This document shows, piece after piece, positions 16,881 to 24,753 of a stretch of DNA of 64,000 bases. The position numbers and the translations under genes are program-made. The stretch covers positions 3,596,001-3,660,000 of the forward strand of contig NZ_JBNTQY010000001.1 of assembly GCF_051209875.1 (NCBI RefSeq). The letters run 5' to 3'. The DNA is from Emticicia sp051209875. GTDB taxonomy: Bacteria > Bacteroidota > Bacteroidia > Cytophagales > Spirosomataceae. Numbering within the stretch: position 1 is the stretch's first letter; each line of letters opens with the position of its first letter. The notes beneath the pieces are model-generated. The model had not been told where the DNA came from, did no database searches, and was given only the letters and a program-made list of their open reading frames with translations.

Positions 16881-19800
16881 ATGCAAAAACCTCTATTCAA
16901 TCAAGCATTTTTGCTTAAAATGATGAAAATTTCGCTAACACAATGTTTTTTCGCACTCATGCTTGTGTTGCAGTCATTTGCCCATGATGGCAAAGCCCAA
17001 GATTTACTCGAAAAAAATGTTTCGGTTAATCTGCAAAATGTAAGTATGCAAGACGCTATTTCTGAAATTGGGAAAGTGGCTGATGCCAAATTTTTTTATA
17101 GTTCAAAAATCATTCAACTCGACCGAAAAGTAAGCTTACAAGCTCAAAACCTAAAATTTTCAGAAGTATTAAGTCGTTTGTTCTCACCGATGAATATTTC
17201 TTACAAAGTGTATGGCAATCAAATTGTTTTGAATACATTAGTTGAGCAAAATCGAAGTGAAAAACCAGCATTTACTGAAAATCCAGTTGCATTGGTGGCA
17301 GACCCAATTACGGGTAAAGTAAAAGCAACAAATGGGGAAACATTGCCTGGAGTAAATGTAGTAGTAAAAGGCACAAAACGAGGAGTAAGCACTGACCCTG
17401 ATGGTAATTTTAAGATAAATGCCGACAAAGGAGAAGTTTTACAATTTTCGTTTATTGGCTATCAAAATCAAGAAATTACAGTTGACGACAACAATAATCT
17501 CAATATTGTATTGGTAGAATCGACTTCTCAATTGACCGAAGTAGTAGTGATTGGCTCTCGTGGGCAGCCTCGTACCGATGTTGAGCGTCCAGTACCTGTG
17601 GATGTTTTAAGTGCCAAAGAATTGCAAGCAACTGGTCAAGTCGAATTGGGTCAGATGGTACAATTTAACTCTCCATCTTTCAATTCTGCTAAAACTGGTA
17701 TCAATGGAGTAGCAAATTATGCCGACCCCGCTACCCTTCGTGGGCTTTCACCTGACCAAGTTTTGGTTTTGGTGGATGGCAAACGTCGTCATCAATTTTC
17801 AGCTCTCAATCTCAATGTTACTGTTGGTTTGGGTACTGTTGTAACTGATATGAACTCGATTCCTTCATTGGCACTTGATAGAGTTGAGGTTTTGAGAGAT
17901 GGGGCAGCAGCACAATATGGCTCAGATGCTATTGCAGGAATCGTGAATTTGGCTTTGAATAAAAGTGTAGGAAAAGGCACTTTCAAAACCCAATATGGTG
18001 TAACAAAAATGGGCGATGGTGGCACTTATATGGGAGCTTTGAACTACGGTTTTAAATTGGGTAAAGAAAAAAGTTATTTAAATATGACTTTACATTACCA
18101 GCATGCCGAAGGCACTGACCGCTCAGACTTTTACAATCCAAGACCTGTCACTGGTGGAACTTATACAGGAATTTACTCTGCTACACAAGCAACTGACGAA
18201 GCAACCCTAAAAACTCGTGGTGTTTGGGGAGATTATGGGACATTTAAAGTAACCAAATATGGCAGTAATCAAAATACTGCCTATCAGGGATTTTATAATT
18301 TAGGTTATCCTATTAATGACAAATGGAATTTGTATAGTTTTGGTGGCGTTTCAAGCAAAAAAGTTTTGGCTTATGGCTTTTTCAGAATTGCAAACCCTAC
18401 TAATGCAAATTCTGACCCTGAAATTTTTCCAGATGGGTTTACGCCTGAATTACCAGGAAAAACCATTGATTATTCTTCAGTAGTTGGCTTAAACAAAAAA
18501 GTAATAGATGGTTGGAATCTTGATTTTAGTGCAGGCTACGGACATAATTATTTAGATTTATGGGCAAATAATACTGTAAATCCTTCGATGGGAGCAAATT
18601 CTCCCACAGAATTTTATGTCGGACGAAGTGCCATTGGACAAACAACCATTGAAGCTAATATTTCAAAAAACTACAAAGGTTTGTTAGGAACAAAAGCCAT
18701 GAACGTGGCATTTGGTAGCCAATATAGAGCTGAACAATTTATTTTAGGACAAGGAAGCAAAGAATCTTATGAAGTTGGTCCCTTAGCAACAAGCAAAAAC
18801 AAAGCTCCAGGTTCAAGTGGTCGCCCAGGCATTGCTCCTGCTGATGAAACAAATGCCAAACGCAGTAATATTGGTGTATATGCTGACATTGAAAGTGATA
18901 TTACCAATAAGTTTTTGGTAGCGGCGGCACTTCGTTATGAAAATTATAGCGATTTTGGCAGTAATGTTTCAGGAAAATTGGCAACTCGTCTGAAACTCAA
19001 TGAAAGTATTTCAATCAGAGGCTCCATTAATAAAGGTTTTAGAGCTCCGTCTTTACAACAAACTTATAATAGTGTAACAACTTCAACTGTGCAAGCTGGG
19101 GCGATTATTCAAACAAAACAATTGCCTAATGCCGACCCTCGTTTGGCTCAATTGGGTATCGAAAAACCTAAAGCTGAAAATTCCTTGAATTATAATTTGG
19201 GTATTACAGCAAAGGCTGGTGACAAATTTTTGTTTACTTTAGATGCTTATCAAATTGACATTACTGACAGAATTATTCTTTCGGAGCGTATGATTGTAAG
19301 TAGTATTGCTTCATTAAAGCCACTTTTTCCAGGTATCAGTGAAATTCGTTTTTTTACTAATCACATCAATACTCGCACCAAAGGAATTGATTTTGTGACT
19401 ACTTTTAATCATAAATTCAATACTAAAAATAAATTTACCGCAAGCATAGCTTTAACTTTCAATGAAACCAAATTAACTTCTCAGAAAGTAACGCCAAGTC
19501 TTTTGCAAGCAGGAACTGCCGCCAAAATTTTAATGATTGATACCGTCAGTATTAGCTTGATAGAAACAGCTCAGCCCCGTCAAAAGGTATTAGTTTCATT
19601 AGGTTATCAATTAAATAAATTGAATTTTAATGTAAGAGGTTCGTATTTTGGTTCAGTAACTGTGTGGGAAAAACCAACTGGAAAACCGCATATTACCCAA
19701 ACATTTGGAGGAAAAACATTGATAGATGTAGCAGTAGTTTATGCTTTTTCTCCTAAATTCTCACTCTCAATAGGCAGTAATAATGTGACAAATGTTTATC

Positions 19801-19922
19801 CTGATAAAGTCTTACCCAATTTTGCAGGTTATACTAATGGACAAATTCCTTATACTCGAAATGCCAATCAATTTGGTTTCAATGGAGCATTTTATTATGC
19901 CAATCTGACGATAAACTTTTAA
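16881..19922 (+). CDS. TonB-dependent receptor with STN domain
   Basis: Outer-membrane active transporter, 1013 residues from ATG 16881. Domains in order are: signal region (ALMLVLQSFAHDGKAQ); STN domain (about 40-110, QDAISEIGKVADAKFFYSS); carboxypeptidase-regulatory-like domain (about 140-220, GETLPGVNVVVKGTKRGVST); plug (DPATLRGLSPDQVLVLVDGK, VEVLRDGAAAQYGSDAIAGI); and a 22-strand barrel ending in Phe (YYANLTINF). The STN domain and the preceding sigma/FecR genes indicate trans-envelope signalling. No SusD partner follows, so it resembles siderophore or small-molecule receptors more than glycan SusC proteins. An in-frame ATG at 16824 gives 19 extra residues without signal character. Confidence 0.94.
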   Translation: MQKPLFNQAFLLKMMKISLTQCFFALMLVLQSFAHDGKAQDLLEKNVSVNLQNVSMQDAISEIGKVADAKFFYSSKIIQLDRKVSLQAQNLKFSEVLSRLFSPMNISYKVYGNQIVLNTLVEQNRSEKPAFTENPVALVADPITGKVKATNGETLPGVNVVVKGTKRGVSTDPDGNFKINADKGEVLQFSFIGYQNQEITVDDNNNLNIVLVESTSQLTEVVVIGSRGQPRTDVERPVPVDVLSAKELQATGQVELGQMVQFNSPSFNSAKTGINGVANYADPATLRGLSPDQVLVLVDGKRRHQFSALNLNVTVGLGTVVTDMNSIPSLALDRVEVLRDGAAAQYGSDAIAGIVNLALNKSVGKGTFKTQYGVTKMGDGGTYMGALNYGFKLGKEKSYLNMTLHYQHAEGTDRSDFYNPRPVTGGTYTGIYSATQATDEATLKTRGVWGDYGTFKVTKYGSNQNTAYQGFYNLGYPINDKWNLYSFGGVSSKKVLAYGFFRIANPTNANSDPEIFPDGFTPELPGKTIDYSSVVGLNKKVIDGWNLDFSAGYGHNYLDLWANNTVNPSMGANSPTEFYVGRSAIGQTTIEANISKNYKGLLGTKAMNVAFGSQYRAEQFILGQGSKESYEVGPLATSKNKAPGSSGRPGIAPADETNAKRSNIGVYADIESDITNKFLVAAALRYENYSDFGSNVSGKLATRLKLNESISIRGSINKGFRAPSLQQTYNSVTTSTVQAGAIIQTKQLPNADPRLAQLGIEKPKAENSLNYNLGITAKAGDKFLFTLDAYQIDITDRIILSERMIVSSIASLKPLFPGISEIRFFTNHINTRTKGIDFVTTFNHKFNTKNKFTASIALTFNETKLTSQKVTPSLLQAGTAAKILMIDTVSISLIETAQPRQKVLVSLGYQLNKLNFNVRGSYFGSVTVWEKPTGKPHITQTFGGKTLIDVAVVYAFSPKFSLSIGSNNVTNVYPDKVLPNFAGYTNGQIPYTRNANQFGFNGAFYYANLTINF

Positions 19923-19931
19923 AAAACGCCG

Positions 19932-19968
19932 ACATTTCCTTAACTTTCCCAAAAAGTTAAGGAAATGT
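19932..19968. terminator. Perfect 16-bp hairpin between receptor and AEC gene
   Basis: Arms 19932-19947 and 19953-19968 (core CCTTAACTTT/AAAGTTAAGG) with loop CCCAA. It starts 10 bases after the receptor stop and ends 9 bases before the permease ATG. There is no T run, so factor-independent termination is uncertain; it could stabilise the receptor mRNA 3' end or limit translation of the next gene. Confidence 0.5.
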
Positions 19969-19977
19969 GTCTTGCCA

Positions 19978-20883
19978 ATGTCTAACTTACTATTACTTTT
20001 TACTTGTCTATTACTCGGAATCATCCTGCAACGAATCAAGGGTTTTCCAAAAGAGGCTCATTTAGTTCTAAATGCCTTTATAATTTATGTTTGTTTACCA
20101 GCTTTAACATTACTCTATACAAGCGAAATTAGTTTTCAGCCAAATCAGGCTTTACCCGTGCTAATGCCTTACATTTTGTTTATTAGTTCCTTTGTTTTTT
20201 TTAAAATTTTAGCCCCATTGCTAAACTTCGACAGAAGTACCACTGGAGCTTTGACAATTACTGCAGGCATTAGCAGTATTTCATTTGTAGGTTTTCCAAT
20301 TTTTGAATTATTATATGGCAAAGAAGGCTTAAAAATGGGCGTTTTGATGAGCCAAGCAGGTTCGTTTGTTGTGTGTGGAACATTGGGTTTGATGACAGCC
20401 TCTTATTATTCATCGTCAGAGCCATCAATCAAAAAAATGTTGAGAAGTATGTTTTCTTTTCCTCCTTTTTTAGCCTTTTGTATAGCTGTTTTGTTAAATA
20501 TTAGTAATTATCATTTTCCAGTTTTTGCCGGTGAAATTTTACAAAAAATCGGCAGCCCATTTACTATTTTAGCCTTAGTTTCGGTTGGTTTACAGATAAA
20601 TTTCAAAAAAGAAAGTTTCACCCAAAAACCATTATTGGTAGGTTTATTTTTCAAACTATTCATCGCACCATTGATAATCTATCTGATATATCTTATATTG
20701 CTTGATGAAAAAACATGGCTTAGTGAAATGTGTATAGTGGGTGCTGGTCTTGGTTCTATGAATACTGCCACCATTATCGCTATCAATCATCGCCTAAATC
20801 CTGCATTAGCAAGTCTGATGGTTGGAGTGGGCATACCTTTATCACTCATTACCACCATGATTTGGTATTATTTTTTAAACTGA
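19978..20883 (+). CDS. AEC-family permease (auxin efflux carrier-like)
   Basis: A 301-residue integral membrane protein with about ten helices in two five-helix halves (LLLLFTCLLLGIILQ, ALTITAGISSISFVGFPIFE, VGAGLGSMNTATIIAINHRL, MVGVGIPLSLITTMIWYYF). Bacterial AEC members move malate, malonate or other organic acids. The next two genes handle C4-dicarboxylates and malate, which fits but does not prove such a role. The start is ATG 19978; a TTG two codons earlier is not needed. Confidence 0.88.
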   Translation: MSNLLLLFTCLLLGIILQRIKGFPKEAHLVLNAFIIYVCLPALTLLYTSEISFQPNQALPVLMPYILFISSFVFFKILAPLLNFDRSTTGALTITAGISSISFVGFPIFELLYGKEGLKMGVLMSQAGSFVVCGTLGLMTASYYSSSEPSIKKMLRSMFSFPPFLAFCIAVLLNISNYHFPVFAGEILQKIGSPFTILALVSVGLQINFKKESFTQKPLLVGLFFKLFIAPLIIYLIYLILLDEKTWLSEMCIVGAGLGSMNTATIIAINHRLNPALASLMVGVGIPLSLITTMIWYYFLN

Positions 20884-20886
20884 TTA

Positions 20887-20995
20887 AGATATGAGATGGG
20901 AGATACGAGATTAGAGATTGATTAAGTTTTATATAATCTCGAATCTCATATCTCGAAACTCATATCTCGAATCTCATATCTCGAATCTCATATCT
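20887..20995. repeat. 14-bp tandem repeat with diverged inverted copy
   Basis: The unit ATCTCGAATCTCAT occurs in four consecutive copies at 20936-20991 (the second copy has one change, GAAACT) plus a partial ATCT. Upstream, 20887-20918 carries degenerate reverse-complement copies (ATATGAGAT, AGATACGAGATTAGAGAT), so the whole interval could fold into a long imperfect hairpin. It fills the entire gap between the AEC and dicarboxylate symporter genes. Confidence 0.8.
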
Positions 20996-21002
20996 ATTTC
21001 TA

Positions 21003-22313
21003 ATGAAAAAAATCTTTACTAACCTTACATTCTGGGTACTTACTGCTATTATTTGTGGCGTTCTATTGGGACATTACAATCCTGAATTTGCCTTACAAAC
21101 ACTTTTTGAAAAAGGCTTTAAGCAAAACCTACTTATTTCTGAATTTGAAATAAAAAACACTTTTAGTGAGTTTTTGAGTAGTATTTTTATCAGTACAGTC
21201 AAACTTTTTATCAATCCAATTATTTTCTTGACCATCACTTTGGGGATTATCTCTATGGGTGATTTAAAAAAAGTTGGTAAAGTTGGAGCAAAAGCCTTAG
21301 TTTATTTTGAAGTAGTGACAACCATTGCATTAATAGTTGGAGTAGTGGTAGCCAATATCATTCGCCCAGGCGATGGTGTTGTAACGGATAATATCAAAGG
21401 TGGAGATATTTCAAAATACACTAAAAATGCTACTGAATTTAGTTGGATGAAATTCTTTTTGGATAATGTAACACTCCAAGTTTTGGTCATTGCGATTGTT
21501 TTAGGAATAGTTTTAAGTAATTATTCAGGTCGCCAAAAAGTAGTCGATTTTCTTGCACCTATTTCAAAAAAAGTATTCTGGGCATTACATAAAGTGATGA
21601 TTTTTGCACCAATTGGAGCTTTTGGAGGTATGGCATTTACGATTGCCAAATATGGCATCAAAACCCTCCTCCCACTCGCCAAACTCATGGGGACAGTTTA
21701 TACAACAATGGCAATTTTTGTATTTGTTGTGCTTTATTTCATTCTTAAATATTATAAAATTAGCCTTTGGTCGTTCCTGAAATTTATTCGAGAAGAATTA
21801 CTCATTGTTCTTGGAACTTCCTCTTCCGAAGCTGCTTTACCTTCATTAATGGAAAAGTTAGAACGAATGGGTTGCTCTAAATCTGTTGTAGGTTTAGTAG
21901 TTCCCGCAGGCTATTCTTTCAATCTTGATGGAACAACAATTTATCTTTCAATGGCGGTAATTTTCTTAGCACAGGTTTTTAATGTGCATCTTGATTTGCA
22001 ACAGATGCTCACAATTATTGGTATTTTGATGGTAACTTCCAAAGGTGCGGCTGGTGTAACGGGTAGTGGTTTTATCGTTTTGGCAAGTACACTTACAGCA
22101 CTCAAAGTTATTCCTGTAGAGGGTTTAGCTTTACTTTTGGGTGTGGATAGGTTTATGTCAGAAGCCCGTGCTATCACTAACTTTATAGGGAATGGAGTTG
22201 CCACTGTCTGGATTTCAAATAATGAAAATGAATTTGACCGTGCTAAAATGCAAGCAGCCTTCGCTCATGTAGCTGATTATGAGGATATTGTAAAAGATAA
22301 TCTCAAAAACTAA
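21003..22313 (+). CDS. Dicarboxylate:cation symporter, DctA/GltP family
   Basis: A 436-residue secondary transporter of the SDF family (DAACS) with eight helices and two re-entrant loops. The signature elements are the serine-rich loop LGTSSSEAALP, NLDGTTIYLSMAVIF, SKGAAGVTGSGFIVLASTL and VDRFMSEARAITNFIGNGVA. The last two match C4-dicarboxylate carriers (DctA) better than glutamate carriers. Followed 106 bases later by the malic enzyme gene, consistent with uptake and use of malate, fumarate or succinate. An extra loop near residues 35-50 is longer than usual. Confidence 0.88.
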   Translation: MKKIFTNLTFWVLTAIICGVLLGHYNPEFALQTLFEKGFKQNLLISEFEIKNTFSEFLSSIFISTVKLFINPIIFLTITLGIISMGDLKKVGKVGAKALVYFEVVTTIALIVGVVVANIIRPGDGVVTDNIKGGDISKYTKNATEFSWMKFFLDNVTLQVLVIAIVLGIVLSNYSGRQKVVDFLAPISKKVFWALHKVMIFAPIGAFGGMAFTIAKYGIKTLLPLAKLMGTVYTTMAIFVFVVLYFILKYYKISLWSFLKFIREELLIVLGTSSSEAALPSLMEKLERMGCSKSVVGLVVPAGYSFNLDGTTIYLSMAVIFLAQVFNVHLDLQQMLTIIGILMVTSKGAAGVTGSGFIVLASTLTALKVIPVEGLALLLGVDRFMSEARAITNFIGNGVATVWISNNENEFDRAKMQAAFAHVADYEDIVKDNLKN

Positions 22314-22419
22314 TAATTGATTCAAAATCAATCCATTTTTTAAAAAAAGTAAATATTTCCATGACTCTGAAAACTTTCAGCCTTACCTTCGTGGCATCAA
22401 ACAAACTCCTATTCGAAAA

Positions 22420-24693
22420 ATGAGTAAACAAAATCTAAAAGACGACGCTCTTCACTATCACGCAAAGGGTCGTCCAGGCAAAATTGAGGTTGTTCCGACC
22501 AAAGAATATGCAACACAAAGAGATTTATCATTAGCATATTCTCCTGGTGTTGCCGACCCATGTATGGCCATCTTTGAAAACCCTGAAGATGTCTATAAAT
22601 ATACTGCTAAGGGAAACCTCGTAGCAGTTATTTCAAACGGAACAGCAGTTTTAGGCTTAGGAGATATTGGACCAGCTGCAGGAAAGCCTGTGATGGAAGG
22701 GAAAGGACTTTTATTTAAAATTTATGCAGATATTGATGTATTTGACATAGAACTAAACACCAAAGATGTTGATGAATTTGTACGTACAGTAAAGATTCTT
22801 GAACCAACTTTTGGTGGCGTAAACTTAGAAGATATTTCTGCTCCTGAATGTTTTGAAATTGAGGAAAGATTAAAGGCAGAAATGAATATTCCTGTCATGC
22901 ACGACGACCAGCATGGAACTGCCATTATTTCGTCAGCAGCATTGCTGAATGCCTTGGAATTAGTAAATAAAGATATTTCAAACGTAAAAATCATTATCAA
23001 TGGTGCAGGTGCTTCTGCTATTTCTTGTACTCGTTTATATCATTCGCTTGGTGCAGATAAAAAAAACATCTTCATGTTCGATAGTAAAGGCTTGATTCAC
23101 CCAAGTCGTACCAATCTTGATGGCAAAAAAATTGAGTTTGCTAATGATAATATGCCTGCCGAAACAACACTTACGGAAGCATTGGTTGGAGCAGATGTTT
23201 TCGTTGGACTTTCAAAAGGTAATATCTTGAAGCAAGACATGGTAAAATCAATGGCAAAAGATTGCATTGTTTTTGCGATGGCAAACCCTACCCCTGAGAT
23301 TTCTTATGAAGAAGCTATTGAAGCTCGTGAAGACATTATCATGGCAACTGGTCGCTCAGATTACCCTAATCAAGTTAATAATGTTTTAGGATTTCCTTAT
23401 ATTTTCCGTGGAGCTTTAGATGTTCGTTCGAAAGTTATCAATGAAGAAATGAAACTGGCGGCTGTGCGTGCATTGGCTGAATTAGCTAAAAAACCAGTAC
23501 CTGATGTTGTTAATTTAGCTTATGGCGAAACAAACCTTTCATTTGGACGAACCTATATCATTCCAAAACCAGTTGACCCTCGCCTACTTACAACCGTTGC
23601 TCCAGCTGTAGCTAAAGCAGCAATGGATAGTGGAGTAGCAAAATTTCCTATTACAGATTGGGAAGCTTATGATACACAATTATCAAAACGCTTAGGTCAG
23701 GACAATTCACTCAAAAAAGTAATTACTAATAAAGCTAAATTAAATCCAAAACGAGTAGTTTTTGCTGATGCTGAAAACTTGACTGTTCTAAAAGCAGCTC
23801 AAGAAGTACAAGATGAGAAAATTGCCACACCGATTTTGCTTGGAAATGTTGCCAAAATTACTAAGTTATTAGAGGATAACAACATCGACCTGCCTTATGC
23901 CGAAATCATAGACTCTCGTTCACCTGAACAAGAAGAAAATTTGGCTAAATTTGGAGCAATTTTCTATGAAAAACGTAAACGAAAAGGCTATAATCATTTC
24001 GAAGCTACACAATTGATGCGTAATCGCAACTATTTTGGTGCAATGATGGTAGAAACTGGCGAAGCTGATGCCATGATTGGTGGTATGACTCGAAATTATC
24101 CTGAAACCATTCGTCCAGCATTACAAATTATTGGTCGTCAAGAAAGCGTAAAGAAAGTTTCAGGAATGTATATTTTAATGAGTCGTTTTGGCCCACTTTT
24201 CTTGGCAGATACAACTGTTAATTTCAACCCAACAGCTGAGGAAATCGTTGAAATCACTGAATTAGCTGCAAAAGAGGTAGAGAAATTCAATATCAAGCCG
24301 AGAATCGCTTTATTAACTTATTCAAACTTCGGTAGTGCAGATGGTGATGATGCTCTAAAAATGCAAAAAGCAGTCGCTATTTTGAAAGATAAACACCCAA
24401 ATATGGTTGTTGATGGTGAAATGCAAGCTCACTTACCTTTTGATATTGATTTACTAAAAGAACAGCATCCTTTCAGTGATTTAGTAGACGGTCGTGCCAA
24501 TACTTTGATATTCCCAAATCTTTCTTCTTCAAATATCGCCTATAATATTGTTAAAGAAATAGCAAATATTGATAAAATTGGACCCATTCTCTTAGGTTTG
24601 AAAAAACCTGTTCATGTACTTCAACTTGGTAGTACCGTACGTGAAATTGTGGATATGGTGGCCATTGCAGTAGTAGAAGCACAAGGAAAATAA
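22420..24693 (+). CDS. maeB: NADP-dependent malic enzyme with phosphotransacetylase-like domain
   Basis: Decarboxylates malate to pyruvate and makes NADPH. The 757 residues divide into a malic enzyme part (1-about 425) and a phosphate acetyl/butyryltransferase-like domain (about 430-757). The first contains SLAYSPGVADPC, MHDDQHGTA and the NADP-binding INGAGASA; the second contains MIGGMTRNYPETIRPALQII, and in MaeB it is thought to be regulatory. Length and architecture match MaeB of Gram-negative bacteria. The upstream dicarboxylate symporter probably supplies its substrate. Confidence 0.96.
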   Translation: MSKQNLKDDALHYHAKGRPGKIEVVPTKEYATQRDLSLAYSPGVADPCMAIFENPEDVYKYTAKGNLVAVISNGTAVLGLGDIGPAAGKPVMEGKGLLFKIYADIDVFDIELNTKDVDEFVRTVKILEPTFGGVNLEDISAPECFEIEERLKAEMNIPVMHDDQHGTAIISSAALLNALELVNKDISNVKIIINGAGASAISCTRLYHSLGADKKNIFMFDSKGLIHPSRTNLDGKKIEFANDNMPAETTLTEALVGADVFVGLSKGNILKQDMVKSMAKDCIVFAMANPTPEISYEEAIEAREDIIMATGRSDYPNQVNNVLGFPYIFRGALDVRSKVINEEMKLAAVRALAELAKKPVPDVVNLAYGETNLSFGRTYIIPKPVDPRLLTTVAPAVAKAAMDSGVAKFPITDWEAYDTQLSKRLGQDNSLKKVITNKAKLNPKRVVFADAENLTVLKAAQEVQDEKIATPILLGNVAKITKLLEDNNIDLPYAEIIDSRSPEQEENLAKFGAIFYEKRKRKGYNHFEATQLMRNRNYFGAMMVETGEADAMIGGMTRNYPETIRPALQIIGRQESVKKVSGMYILMSRFGPLFLADTTVNFNPTAEEIVEITELAAKEVEKFNIKPRIALLTYSNFGSADGDDALKMQKAVAILKDKHPNMVVDGEMQAHLPFDIDLLKEQHPFSDLVDGRANTLIFPNLSSSNIAYNIVKEIANIDKIGPILLGLKKPVHVLQLGSTVREIVDMVAIAVVEAQGK

Positions 24694-24712
24694 AACAGAT
24701 ATACTCGTTTTA

Positions 24713-24739
24713 AAGCCATACAGGAATCCTGTATGGCTT
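24713..24739. terminator. Bidirectional terminator between maeB and the GDPD-GH16 gene
   Basis: A perfect 13-bp palindrome around one central base (AAGCCATACAGGA and its complement). It lies 19 bases after the maeB stop and 14 bases beyond the stop of the convergent gene. Only short T tracts follow. Confidence 0.65.
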
Positions 24740-24753
24740 ATTATAATCTATTG

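Noticed and set aside
20936..20995. Tandem 14-bp units as a CRISPR array
   Set aside because: The units are contiguous with no unique spacers and too short; no cas genes are near.
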